Positions 45,790 to 56,895 of a DNA stretch of 64,000 nucleotides are shown here, piece after piece; position 1 is the stretch's first letter; each line of letters begins with the position of its first letter. The stretch comes from Eonycteris spelaea (lineage: Eukaryota; Chordata; Mammalia; Chiroptera; Pteropodidae): assembly GCA_003508835.1 (NCBI GenBank), contig PUFA01000284.1:452501-516500 (forward strand). The letters run 5' to 3'. A program made the translations under genes and the position numbers. The notes below the pieces were generated by a model. It did not search any database and was not told where the DNA came from. It worked only from the letters and a program-made list of their open reading frames with translations.

Positions 45790-45945
45790 TTTAATTCCAA
45801 ATCAATCATATGAAAGTGATAGATGAGGAAACTTGGGCTCTAAGCAGTCAAGCACATTCATGCAGCTAAAAAAAAAATTAGTAAAACCTTGATTCTTGAG
45901 CACTATAAAGTCTAGAGTTTGCAGAATGTTCTATCACCTCAGCAT
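45790..45945 (-). mobile_element. MIR SINE, antisense
   Basis: GATAGATGAGGAAACTTGGGCTCTAAGCAG, then AGCACATTCATGCAGCTAA, an A9 run, and CACTATAAAGTCTAGAGTTTGCAGAATGTTC follow the complement of MIR. Confidence 0.65.
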
Positions 45946-46394
45946 TTTATAAAGATATGTTGAGTTTAATTAAAACTGCTATTCCTCATATATTACTAAA
46001 TGGTATATAGTTCTGGGTTTTAAAAATCAGATTATTAAAATCGAACAATTTAATTTTTTGGTATTTTTTAAAATTTTGACCTAACAAGGTTTGATGTGAT
46101 ATGCTATTTAATAAAAATCAAATAATTGCATGTTTTGTGATAATAGCTATTTTCGGTGCACATTCAATTAGCTTTTTTGTAGATGATCTCTCATATTAAG
46201 TTCTGTATATATTTATTTTTAATGCTTTCTTTTGTGTTCATTGTCCAATATTTAAGACTAAACCATTAAAAAAATAGATATTTCATTTTAGTGGGAAGAA
46301 CTCAAACAAATTAATGGAGTCTGAAAATTCAGTTAGTAAAATCACTCACATTACTATCTTTACATATAGACATGCTATCATCTATCTAATATAT
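45946..46394. other. Unassigned AT-rich DNA
   Basis: Nothing recognised. Confidence 0.45.
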
Positions 46395-46632
46395 AAATAA
46401 CAAGTACTAGCTGTGTGTCAGGAATTGTGAGCATTTCATATGCGTCATGTTATCCAAACTGCACGACAGTCCTCAGAATATGTAAACTAATTTTATATCT
46501 ATTTTAATGGAATCTGGCTCTTAGAAAGATTGAGAAATTTACCCAATGTTAGCACATTAAGTGATGAGGCTGAATTTAAATTCAGGTCAATCTGCCTTCA
46601 GAATTTACAATGTTAATAATTATACTGCCCTT
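46395..46632 (-). mobile_element. MIR SINE, antisense, near full length
   Basis: AATAACAAGTACTAGCTGTGTGTCAGGAATTGTGAGC, ATCTATTTTAATGGAATCTGGCTCTTAGAAAG, TTACCCAATGTTAGCACATTAAGTGATGAGG and TTTAAATTCAGGTCAATCTG follow the complement of MIR from tail to head. Confidence 0.75.
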
Positions 46633-46659
46633 TTCGAACTAGAGTCAGAAGACCCGTCT

Positions 46660-46860
46660 TATCTCTGCTGACTTTATTCATATAAACCAAACCTTTTCCC
46701 ACTGGAAGACTAATGTCCTTAATTTAGAACTGTATTTATTTGACAGACAGATTATACCTAATTAAGAGCAATTCCCTCTGCGAGTTGCTATCATTCAGTT
46801 TTACCTTAGTTTGAATGGGGAGGTGAAGGCAACATTTGGTACAGTGAAGAGTGAAGCACA
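46660..46860. promoter_or_regulatory. Candidate conserved non-coding block
   Basis: Repeat-free stretch with TTTGACAGACAGATTATACCTAATTAAGAGCAATTCC at about 46738 (tandem TGACAG/ACAGA words next to TAATTA), plus TAATGTCCTTAATTTAG. Unassigned by family. Regulatory role is inference. Confidence 0.25.
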
Positions 46861-48623
46861 AAGAAAAAGAAAAAAATAACTGGGGGAGAAAGAGGGTGTC
46901 CTAGAATGAAAGATATGGTGTATGCTTCAAACAAGAGTAGATTCCTGCTTGCCTTTACCTATGTCCCAATCTTAATTCAGGATCAATCTGGATGACCGTT
47001 GTGACTGTTGAGTATCTAAACCCCAGGTATCCTTTGCCCAATAGCTGCCTGGAAGACCCTTACCTTCCTCCCAGCTGACCATTACAATGCATTATCTGAG
47101 TTTCCATGTAATAGTCCAGCCACCTGATTATTGTCCAATCACTGCTTAGCTCTTCTAGTTTTACTAATACTCTGTGGAAGGACAGAAAATGAAGTTGGAA
47201 AGAGTGTAGGAACTCTCTTCCTAGAATTTCTCTCTTTAAAGGAAATAGTCAATTTATGTTTACATTTAGGGTTTTTGTTTACAAATTTCCTTCTTTTGTT
47301 TTTAAATGCTCTGTACATAATGACTATTCAGTAAGGCTTACTGATGATGATGATGACAGCAATGATGGTGATGATTCAATCCCCTAGAACATCATCATTC
47401 TAAAAAGGTGAAAGTAACGGGGCAGATCTCACATGACTAATCGAATCCTAAAGAAGATGCTGCTCCTTATTTCTTACTCAATTACATAAGTATGTACCCT
47501 CTTTGAAAATAAAATGTTTTCTCCAGCAGTCATAGGAAATTCCATGGAAACAAGAGAAAATGAAGCTGTTTTCCCCCTCTTCAAACATGTTTGACTTAGA
47601 ATCACTATGACTTTCAAAGAAGATTAGTATTACCAATAAATCACTGTGTTCACAGATGCAGAGCAAGACAGAACACAAGGCTGCCGAGGCATATATTACG
47701 ACAATAGATGCCTTAGCAACAGTTTTAACTGTTCTGCAACAGATTGTGCCCTAAAGCAGTAAATACCCTGCATGCAGAAAGTTCTTTAGCATTTGCTCCT
47801 TCTAAGTAAATAAATAGGTAGACAGACAGACAGATAAATACACAGAGCTTCATCATCATCATCTCATATTGCTTTTAGGTTTATGAGAAAGAGTTTGAAA
47901 AGATTAGGTAACAGAAAGCTTAGAAAATTGATACAAATCCAATAATTATCATGTTTTGTATACCTTTAAGAGAATATACTGAACAAAAGGCATTCTTACC
48001 AAAGCTTACGGTGGGACTGGGAGTACTAACATCAACACTTGTTTAGTCTACAGAGACCTGAGAACTCGGATGTGTTTCTTTTTTCTTATCTTGAATCTAA
48101 TCTTCCATCTGTCTTATGTTCTGACATTAGATGAATTTTATCCACCAGACATGTATCTAGCATTTCTACCCAGAAATTAAGAGAAAAGTAAGTGAATTGA
48201 AACACTACACAGCCCCAGGTGGAGCCATTTCACACTGAAATAGAAAAGCCAAAGAAATCATCAAGTTGCTTTAGTCAGTGGGGAAATCACTCACTTATAA
48301 CATCCTAAGAATATGTTTTTGTTAGATGATTTTTGCTACATCCTTGAATGCAGAGGGTGAGAAGCCCATTCTGCCTCTCCCTTCCTAGTCCTCTAGTTGC
48401 AACCTGTCTACACTAGGGAAGTCCTCCAAAAACATGTCCTTCATACCCTAACAATACCCCTATACTTCTCATGATAACCCAAAGACAGCATGAATATTAT
48501 ATTTCCACTAAACCAACTTAAAATAAGCTTGTGAGGTTCAGAAGTTTGACTTTGGTAGTGCTCCTGTCTCCTTAACTACCAACTTAAGAAGACAATGATC
48601 CCCCAATGTAAGAAAAATCAATT

Positions 48624-48626
<3 letters not shown>
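46861..48626. other. Unassigned DNA
   Basis: About 1.8 kb without a confident repeat or gene. Small arrays: GAT/ATG triplets at 47342-47376, GACA units at 47820-47833 and TCATCA at 47850-47865. 46930-47130 is GC-richer and unique-looking. Confidence 0.5.
47342..47376. repeat. (GAT)n short microsatellite
   Basis: Imperfect GAT/ATG triplets. Confidence 0.8.

Positions 48627-48691
<65 letters not shown>
48627..48691. repeat. (TC)n microsatellite
   Basis: Uninterrupted TC dinucleotide run of about 65 bases. Its length and purity suggest high mutability. The 92-codon minus-strand frame containing Arg-Glu repeats (48538-48816) is an artefact of this array. Confidence 0.97.
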
Positions 48692-48692
<1 letters not shown>

Positions 48693-49589
48693 GAGAAAAG
48701 ATAGAGTATTGTTTCTTCTGAAATCCTTCAGGAACCTTAACAAGTGACATATGCTCAGTCCAGGAAAATCCCATGCTCAGGTGATCTTGCATCCTAGCTA
48801 TTGATCTAGATGTCACTCTTTTCCATCTTTAACATCCATCATTACTCTGGCAGGCTAAAGATGTATGCTGGGGTACTGGGTGTGGGGTAGCGCATCAGTT
48901 GATAAAGTTACGCATGAAAAATAAAGGCTCAGTGGTTGAACGAACTTGTGAAAGGGCCTCTGTTTTCAGAGTTCAGACCCATGGTAACAACAGGATTAGA
49001 ATTCATTGAAAAGGGCAGACAGGCTTGAGTGACTGAGTAGGCTCTTGGAGACAATGTTAACCTGTGTTTGACTCTAGGAAAGAGGGCATATCTGTCTCAA
49101 ATAAATTATAGAATAACAGCCTATGGCGTTATTAGAAACAAGAAATAACAAGAATGTGAAAATGAAAAAGGAATGCAGTTGAGGGTAGATGAAAAGGAGG
49201 TAGAAACTATGTTACAAATTAGAAAATTCCAGCAGATTTCAGAGACAGGATCATCTACTCTGGGATACTCAAAGGATGTTGGGGTATTTGGGACACTCTA
49301 GGAACAACTATCATTTTAGTTCAACCTTAATTAAACTCAAGTGGCCCCAGGAGTCCTTAGTCTTCCCCTAGAGGGTTAGAGACCCTGATGGTACTCCTTG
49401 AATCCCAAGACTTGTTGCTTCTAATTCATTTTGACACAAATGAGCATATTCCAGCTTAGAGGTTATTTGCTATTAACATAGGGAATCAAGACATTTCAAG
49501 AATAAGAAAAGCTAAAATCCAACTCTCCAATTGCTAAATACTATCCCAAGTTTAGTTTATTAAAACTGGAAAACCAACAAGCTTGAAGA
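48692..49589. other. Unassigned DNA
   Basis: No gene or confident repeat. 48880-49020 could be a degraded element, but no family fits. Confidence 0.45.
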
Positions 49590-49945
49590 ACTTGCAAAAT
49601 GTTCACAGTGAAAATCATTGCTTTCAGTTGCAGTGAATTTTAATAATTGAGACTGACATTATGTTTGACCCATAAAGAGTAACCTTGATGGTTATTTGTT
49701 ATGTATTCAGTTTTGTCTGCCTTAGCTTAAGCTTAAATATTAATGGAAAAAAGAAAACCTACAAATCCCTTAAGCTGCTCTATAGGAGTCCAAAGCTTTT
49801 AGCTGGTGGCGATGAATATAATCATCACTTCTGTGCTAATTTTTAAAGACAGCAACAAACACTGAAGCAAATAATTTAAAGAATACTGGTTGAAATATTT
49901 GACAATTTGCATATGCAAACTATATAGCTTAGATTCTGGGAGTCT
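49590..49945. promoter_or_regulatory. Candidate conserved non-coding block with POU-type palindrome
   Basis: Repeat-free. At 49906-49919 lies TTTGCATATGCAAA, a perfect 14-bp palindrome made of two inverted octamer-like halves (ATTTGCAT/ATGCAAA), similar to POU-dimer sites. AGCTTAAGCTTAAATATTAATGG and GATGAATATAATCATCACTT lie upstream. Function is inference. Confidence 0.25.
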
Positions 49946-50122
49946 CCTTTCTAGGATTAACATATTTTAGAATGTGGGAGATGATAATCTATAAAATATG
50001 GAGAAGGATTTCTTGATTGTGTTGGGGCAGGGGTGGGGGAGTAGCATAGTGTTAATGGTGACCAGCTAGAAAGCTGTCGAGGGCTCTCCATATTCGGGTT
50101 ATTCCAGGCTGGCTTGCCTTCA

Positions 50123-50350
50123 TGGCAGTATAACATAATGGTTAAGAGTACAGTCTTCATCGACAAATTTTCTAAGTTTAGATATTAGTTCCACCAGTTA
50201 TTAATTGAATGACTTCGAGCAAGTTAAAATCTATGTGCCTTCACTAGTCATTGGGAATAAAATGGCAACTATGATTTAGGATTGTTGAGAGAATTAATAT
50301 AACACTTGACAAAGTGGTTGGGACATGATAAATTGGCTATTCTTATTTTA
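50123..50350 (+). mobile_element. MIR SINE, near full length
   Basis: ATGGCAGTATAACATAATGGTTAAGAGTACAGTC, TTTAGATATTAGTTCCACCAGTTATTAATTGAATGACTTCGAGC, ATTTAGGATTGTTGAGAGAATTAATATAAC and AAGTGGTTGGGACATGATAAATTGGCTATTCTTATT. The tRNA-derived head, core and tail are all present. Confidence 0.85.
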
Positions 50351-50569
50351 TTCTAACAGGGATGGTTGAAGAGTACCCCATTAGACATTCCTGGCTCCAC
50401 AAATAAAGGAAAAATTATGTTTAAAACAAAAAAAATCCTTTTTAAAAATTTATATGTCATTTTAAACACTTAGCAAGTGGTTATTAAGCAACTAATCTTA
50501 TAATAGGAAATCTGTGATATTGGTAATACCAAGGACCTTTCAAATACCAAGGACCTTTTGAGGATATGT
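50351..50569. other. Unassigned; 18-bp two-copy tandem duplication
   Basis: AATACCAAGGACCTTT occurs at 50525-50540 and again at 50543-50558 (period 18). Nothing else is recognised. Confidence 0.6.
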
Positions 50570-51000
50570 AATTAATTCAGCAAACATTTATTAAATGGCA
50601 AGCAGATATCAATTTATTTGTGGACATTTTCCATTTAACAATTCTCCTTGACACTATAACTAAGGTTCTTCAAGTAGGTCATAGCTTCATAAATGAGTAA
50701 ACTAATAACATATAATTGCAATATGATATGATTACTGCAATAACAGAGCTCTCTAAAAGGCAAAGTGAGATGTAATATTTTATTTTATTTATGGGATCAG
50801 AATAATTTAGCAGAAAAGTAGAATCCTTGAAAGAACTGAGAAATTACCACATTGATCAAGAACTAATATATGCAAAGACCTAAGGTAAAAACACCGTGGT
50901 GTAATGGTATCCCTGGAATGTAGAATAGACTGGAGCAGTGGGGGGAGAGGAGGCCAAAAAAGGAGGTCAGAGGATGTTTCAAACTCAAAGTGACCACAGA
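50570..51000 (-). mobile_element. L2 LINE fragment, antisense
   Basis: TTCAGCAAACATTTATTAAATGGC near the start. Further in, TATGCAAAGACCTAAGGTAAAAAC, then GGAATGTAGAATAGACTGGAGCAGTGGGG and AGGTCAGAGGATG, follow the antisense L2 interior (gtgcaaaggccctgaggc ... tggctggagcagagtg ... gatgaggtcagag). Confidence 0.55.
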
Positions 51001-51469
51001 GATTCTACTCAGGTCTTTGAGCAACAAATGGGAGTCTCAGAACTGAATTTTAGAATGAGTACAAACAGAACAACATATGCTAATAAAAATTCCAGAGCTG
51101 GAAACAATATTGGATTTGTTTACACAATTTCAAAAATAAAAAGTGTTCCTAAAGTGGCTTGTTGAAGGTCACAGGCAAAAAAAAAAAAAATATATAGGAC
51201 AGGCAGTTTAGCCATTGAAGAATCAGGACTCAATCAGGGAAGAGGAAAAGAGTAACAAAAGCAAGGAGTAACTTTGTGAAAGAACTTATCACTTATCACT
51301 AAAGGAATCATTATATTTCTCATCCATTAATCCTCTTTTTTTTTCCTGTATTCTTTTGCACCAATTTTCCAATTAGCCTTTAAATTTTGCATACACAAGT
51401 GGAGGTTAGTTATAAAATGAAAATATCCTATTTATTAATTATTTACACAATTACAAAACTGTCGTTTCT
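51001..51469. other. Unassigned DNA
   Basis: A13 run with TATATA at about 51178-51197. The 75-codon frame at 50938-51165 overlaps the L2 and is not a gene. Confidence 0.45.
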
Positions 51470-51680
51470 TGCACATTTCATTTAACACTCATAACAAACT
51501 TCATGGTTATCTTGATTTTATATATATTTACTATTTTTTTATATACTGAAGTTTATAAAGGGCTAAGTGATTTGTCCAAGCCATGTAGTTAATGAGTGAC
51601 ATAATTTGGATGAGAACATAAGTCTTACTGATGGCATGGTGCAGCTTGTGAATGTAATGCTATTGACTCTCATTTACAAA
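51470..51680 (-). mobile_element. MIR SINE, antisense
   Basis: CATTTCATTTAACACTCATAACAAACTTCATGG, ATACTGAAGTTTATAAAGGGCTAAGTGATTTGTCCAAGCCATGTAGTTAATGAGTGAC and AGAACATAAGTCTTACTGATGG follow the complement of MIR. Confidence 0.7.
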
Positions 51681-53094
51681 TGCTATTAGGTTAAGACTTT
51701 TTATCATGAAAAATCCATGTACCTTCTGCAGAGAGAGAGCTCTATTAGTAAGGAAGGCCTCCCTAATCAAATTTGACAAATGAAAATCCAAATGAACAAG
51801 GGACAAATAGAATTTATGGGCAAACTTTCATTAGGTATCACATGTCTCATAATGCCTAAATTGTGCCAACTGACTCATCATTCCTGAGGTCCAGAGATGC
51901 CTGCATTAGGACTAGGAAAAGCAAAAAGAGAATATTCAAGATGAGAAATTAGAGCCAGTGAAAGAAGGTGCTGAAATTATGGCAGCCCCATTGCCTAAAT
52001 ATTTTGGTTTTATTTGTTTTTTTTTTCTTATGCTTAGTATCTCTTTTTGCAAGCCAAATAAGGCTTTTATAAGTACAGGATTTTCAACACCTCACATGGA
52101 TTTCATCAACTTCAGAAATATTACAAAATAAGTATAATTTCAGAGAAAACAGGTGTTCCTCTAATTCTTCTATTCTTCCTACTTTGACCTGTCTTGGGAG
52201 AATAATACTCTGAAAACAGAGTAAAATGTCAGCTAAACAAGTATGTTGTAGAGAAGTACTTTCAATTTTTCCTCTAGAAGGAAGATTCCTCTTATCTTCC
52301 TCCAGATATATTGGGCATTTGACTCCTATTTTTTTATCTACTACTAGTTATACAGGCAGACAAAACAAAATAGATAAATATTGCATTAAGTTAACATATT
52401 TTGACAGATGATGATTGAATTGGGGCATTTATAACTAATTTTTTTTAAAATTCCGATCCTATACTATATAATAAATGACAGATAACACCTGCTGAATGTT
52501 TTATGAGGGTCTCATATTCATATCATAGTCAAAACTAAAGTCATTAAATGTCCATTCACAAGTTATTTCTTCTCCTGACTTGGAACCTGGTGCCATCATT
52601 ATCCCGGTCACACAAGTTCATAAAATTTAGAATCTTTTTGGACAAGTTTTTTTTTCTACTTCTATGTGGCTCCCTCATTACCACTATTGACCCTGTTTAT
52701 TTTCCATCTCTACTTCAAACAAAAGACATAGCACATTATATATATATATCTGTTTTGGAAGAAGAGAGGCTAGAAGGAATAAAAAAATACATAATGCCTA
52801 GTTAAATGTCTGATACACTATAACACCCAAACATATCTTTGAAAAAATTAACGGATTAATCAAAATTTTATTTACATTTACTTTCACAGAAATATATTTT
52901 ATAAAGAAACATTTACATAAAATATTTTTCTTGCCTTTGATGTTCTACCTGTGTATCAAGTATCTAGTAGACAGTTTTATATTTGTTGGCAATATTCTGG
53001 AAATACCTGAAATATCTTACTAGATAGAAACAAAAGCATTTTTGTTCTTAAATTATATAACAATTGCCTCCTTTATCCCTCTTGATATATATAG
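51681..53094. other. Unassigned DNA
   Basis: About 1.4 kb, no gene. 51700-51990 is repeat-free and could be conserved (CTCCCTAATCAAATTTGACAAATG, GTGCCAACTGACTCATCATTCC). T run at 52017-52026, TA run at 52738-52750. The 85-codon frame at 52548-52805 has no domain. Confidence 0.45.
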
Positions 53095-53200
53095 TGTAAA
53101 TTTGAATCCTTGACTCTTCCTTTTATATTTATATAGGATCAAATTATGCATCCAGTCCATATTCTCAGTACCCAAATTTCTCTTCTTGACTCTGATTGGT
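53095..53200 (+). mobile_element. L2-like fragment, weak
   Basis: GAATCCTTGACTCTTCCTTT, then ATTATGCATCCAGTCCATATTCTC, recalls the L2 interior (ttggactcttccctctctc...catatccaatcagtcacc). Low identity and short. Confidence 0.3.
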
Positions 53201-53659
53201 CATATGGCCAGCTCTACTTTGTCCTTGTACTCATCTTCAAAAAGACCAGATCTAAAAACAGATTACTTAATTTATTATTTTTAATTTATAATCCTCTTGT
53301 CACAGAAAGAATTTAGGGTGGTTAATTTATTGTAATTTTCAAATAATTTTATGATAATATATTTGGGCAACTTAATTTGGGTAACTTTTTACACATTGCC
53401 CTAAAAAATAAATATAAAAATATCCAATTTAAAAGTGATAATGGCAGATTTTAGCTTCAGATGAGCTTTGTAAAGATGAGTGGGAAATCTTATCTCACAA
53501 GTAGGCAAAACTGATATTTCATGTAGGGAAAAATGAAATTCGCAGCTAATTTTATTTTATTATGACTGCAAAAAGTTTCAATGACCCCCAGAAGCAACCC
53601 TGTCTTTCTGTAAACAACTCTCATTTCAAAAGAATTCTACCTAGGGCTTCACTATTGCT
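53201..53659. other. Unassigned AT-rich DNA
   Basis: Nothing recognised. Confidence 0.45.
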
Positions 53660-53790
53660 TCTCTGGGGATCTTGTTTAAGTCACTTAATTTCTCCACATG
53701 TTAATTTTGTTATCCAAAAAGAAAATATGATAATAAATCTTCCTTAGACACTTCAGAGGATGTATTAGAGTATGAATTACCTGGTTTCTT
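53660..53790 (+). mobile_element. MIR fragment
   Basis: CTTGTTTAAGTCACTTAATTTCTCCACATG, TTTTGTTATCCAAAAAGAAAATATGATAATAAATC, GACACTTCAGAGGATGTATTAGAGTATGAATT. MIR core in order. Confidence 0.65.
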
Positions 53791-54194
53791 TAAATAGTTT
53801 CTTGCTCCTACAGAAAAGAAGAGGATTTGAAATGTTGAGTATAAATACCATATAAAACATCTGCTGCAGCATTTGAAACCACCCTATCAATAATAAAAAA
53901 GCAATTCCATCTACATAATGGGTCAATAGTATTTGAGAAACAGACAAGAAAGGGAGGGTGGTAGAAGAGAGTGCTTTTTAATTCAATTATGTTGAAAAGT
54001 TGACTCATTTCTTCCTGTCACAGGACAAAAATGTGAAAGACTGAGAATTACATGCAAAACTGAGAAGAATTGAATCTGAGATGTCTGATTTTGATTTGGC
54101 TAGCCCATGCTGCTGTACAAAAATAGCCCTGGGCATTAATCTGTCAGGTCCATTATTATGCCTATTTCTGAGATTTATACATTGGTTTACGGTA
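53791..54194. other. Unassigned DNA
   Basis: Nothing recognised. Confidence 0.45.
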
Positions 54195-54335
54195 GCAATA
54201 GACATTTATTGAGTGCTGATCACCTGCCAAGCTCAGTGCTGCACACCTTAGTAGTGATGGTCCCAACCCAGTGGGTTTTCAATCTAATAAGACAGGCAAG
54301 GCAATTAAGACACAGACTCAGAGGAAGAAAATGAC
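54195..54335 (-). mobile_element. L2 LINE fragment, antisense
   Basis: GACATTTATTGAGTGCTGATCACCTGCCAAGCTCAGTGCTGCACACC, then AACCCAGTGGGTTTTCAATCTAATAAGACAGGCAAG, follows the antisense L2 3' end (atttattgagcacctactatgtgccaggcactgtgct ... cttacaatctagtgggagacag). Confidence 0.7.
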
Positions 54336-55399
54336 TAATGCATGCAGAGGAGACGGAACAGCTTTCCTTTCCTTTGCTACACCTTGTGTAGCTCACTGTG
54401 GTGTCTTTGTTCAAAGAAACTAAAGAAGTATTTTATAGACCAAGAGGGTATGAAGATGGATGTCAGCAGCACGCTCAGATCACCTATTCACTTCGGATTT
54501 TTTGACATTGATGCGAGTAGTAGATTTTCAAGTGTTTTACTGTTCCAATTCAATTCCTCGTGTGAGTTATTTTTCTTATCCCCTTTGTTTCTTCTTATCT
54601 GATTTTATTTCCTACATATATAGCATCATTATCATCTTTCTCCACCATAACTATTTAATGTCTCCCCTTAAATGCCTTCATGATCCCCTGCCCTCATTCT
54701 GGGTAAGGTAGCACCTTCTTCATCAAAAAATCTATCAAGATTCTCCACGCACTTGCTAATAAATTTAGTGAATTAAACAGGTATGGCCCTTGCCACAACT
54801 GACATAAAATTTAAGACAAAAATAAATACTGAATCATCCATAGAATGTTTGTACAGCGTTAACAATCATCATTTAACAAATGTGTTCATTAAATATTATA
54901 TGCTAATAAAGGTTTAAGTGCATTTGATGAAGATGAGAGTAAAAATGTAGGTATAAAAATTACATATTTTTATAGGATGGAAGTAATAATAACTTGGTTG
55001 TATTCTCCTTAATAATTAGTACACATTATGTTACTCTGTAGGTGAATGAGCATATAAATTCAGGTTGCTTTGTAGTAAAGTATAAATTTTAACCTGAAAA
55101 ACTTCCTCATTAGTTGAAGACTGTAACTAATATTGTCAACCCAGGTCGACATTTCTTTTAACAAAGATAATCTTATATAAATGTATTTCAGTAGTTTTAA
55201 AGAGATTATAACCACTGGCCTATAAAGAAGAAGACACATATCCTAAGACATTTTAATCAGCAGGCAGTGCAGGAAAACATAGACTCTAGAGAGAGCAACT
55301 GTACAATCCACAAAGTTAGAAACCAGTGAATGAGTTTCCAGGGATTATAGGACACTCTCATTCTCAGTAATATCCCAAATATAATACACTACTCTCAGC
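54336..55399. other. Unassigned DNA
   Basis: No gene. A 7-bp hairpin GCTACAC/GTGTAGC lies at 54376-54392. Overlapping frames at 54342-54602 and 54460-54711 have no domain. Confidence 0.45.
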
Positions 55400-55560
55400 A
55401 TAAGTGTAGAACTCTAAAGAAAAATTTCCTGCTCTCAAGGGATTCATGGTCAAAAGGGGGAAAGGGGATAAACACACAAAAAAATCTGAAAAATAAATGA
55501 TAAATCAATGAGACCAGTGTAAGTACAATAACAGTATGTATGAGGTGGTGGTCTTGGTGG
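55400..55560 (-). mobile_element. L2 LINE fragment, antisense
   Basis: TTTCCTGCTCTCAAGGGATTCATGGTC, AAAGGGGATAAACACAC, then AATAAATGATAAATCAATGAGACCAGTGTAAG follows antisense L2 (tccctgccctcatggagcttacattctag...agacaataaacaaataaataaa). Confidence 0.55.
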
Positions 55561-55974
55561 TTTTTAAAAAAAATCCAAAATGTGATTGTTTTTTTCTGTT
55601 CTAAATTTAATTTATTTTTTGACCTCAAGTACATAGACTAGGATTGGTCTTGAAATACTCTCTTCATTGGGCCATGCACAGCCTGCCTCTGTTTAATGGA
55701 TCAAGAAGTTAATATTTGATGGAAAAAAAACATTAGGTATTTGCAAACCAGTCAAAAAGGGATTTATTTTATTTTATTTTTGATTAAATTACTCAGGTGA
55801 CATTGGTTAATAAAATTAAAGAGAAATTTAAAGGCAAGAGTGATTCAAGGCCTATTAAAACATACTTTATTGCATCTCTGCTTAAGCTGTGTTCCTGGGG
55901 GCTACTATTAGACCACATTACTCCCAAATACCTATGGCAAGTTTCCACAGAGATCCAAGATGAAAAATCATGTT
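55561..55974. other. Unassigned DNA
   Basis: Nothing recognised. Confidence 0.4.
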
Positions 55975-56042
55975 GTAAGAGAGAGACAGAGACAGCCAGT
56001 CAGCCAGACAGAGAGAGAGAGAGAAAAGAGAGAGAGAGAGAA
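55975..56042. repeat. (GA)n purine-rich simple repeat
   Basis: GAGAGACAGAGACAGCCAG then a nearly pure GA run. The Arg/Glu-rich end of the frame at 55797-56045 comes from this array. Confidence 0.93.
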
Positions 56043-56764
56043 TAAATTTGGGGTTACAGGCATAGCTACGTATAGTCCTACATTTGTATCTGATGCCAAA
56101 TCTCTCTTGTGGTCCCCTTGCCCTTAACTATATAATCCAGGGCTCTAATTTTATTCTTCCTCAGCTAGAAGTTGTCCTTCTCCAACTTACCACTCAGGCA
56201 GAAATTGTTTTTGTTTTGTTTTGTTTTGCTTTTGTCTTTTTTTTAAATTTGTAAGCATTCACTTAAAAAGAAAGCATTCTATTGTGAGAGGTAAGCAATT
56301 CAGGGGCTAATGTAAGATGCACATTTTGCTGATACTAGTTCAAGGCTGTCATGGCCTCCAGAGGCCTGTCTCACGTGGTGATAATTAACTTTTAATGTAA
56401 GCCTGGAGGGCAAAACACTTAAGAGTTATCCAGTTTTCTCCAACAGAATGAACAGGTAAATGCTAACAGATGTTTATCAATAGCTGATAGCTATTATTTT
56501 AAAAAGAAAAGCCTTGCTTTTTCCATTATGTTTGTTCTCCTACTTCTCTCAATCCAGTATTATAGAGAATTGGGTAGTTAATCATGGAAATGTGCAATGA
56601 TGTCATAGAATCTTAGAGATTAGATGGATAAAAGTTCTATGTTCATTTTTGGCTGGCTTTGCTAATTCATCTCAAAATATTTTTTTTCTGACTCTGGACT
56701 CTATTTTAAAAGTCTTAATATAACATTTGGAGTAAAACTTGTGCTTGATGCAACATATTTGGTA
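56043..56764. other. Unassigned DNA with (TTTTG)n
   Basis: (TTTTG)n at about 56208-56241. The remainder is unassigned, no gene. Confidence 0.5.
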
Positions 56765-56895
56765 TGCCACTATTAGACCATAAACTCCCTGAGTACAAGA
56801 ACCATGGCTTCTTGCCTCATTTTTTGGTTTATCCACAACCACACTCATCTCATTGAAGTACTCAGTAATACTTGTTGAACAAATAAGATACAAGA
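56765..56895 (+). mobile_element. L2 LINE 3' end
   Basis: TAGACCATAAACTCCCTGAGTACAAGAACCATGGCTTCTTGCCTC, then GAAGTACTCAGTAATACTTGTTGAACAAATA. This matches the L2 terminus (tagaatgtaagctccatgagggcagggac ... gtaggtgctcaataaatatttgttgaatga). Confidence 0.75.

Noticed and set aside
48538..48816. Arg-Glu repeat protein
   Set aside because: Produced by translation of a TC/GA dinucleotide array.
50024..50039. G-quadruplex in GGGGCAGGGGTGGGGG
   Set aside because: Only three G runs on this strand.
50525..50558. Target-site duplication from the repeated AATACCAAGGACCTTT
   Set aside because: The copies are adjacent with a 2-bp gap and nothing inserted between; a plain tandem duplication.
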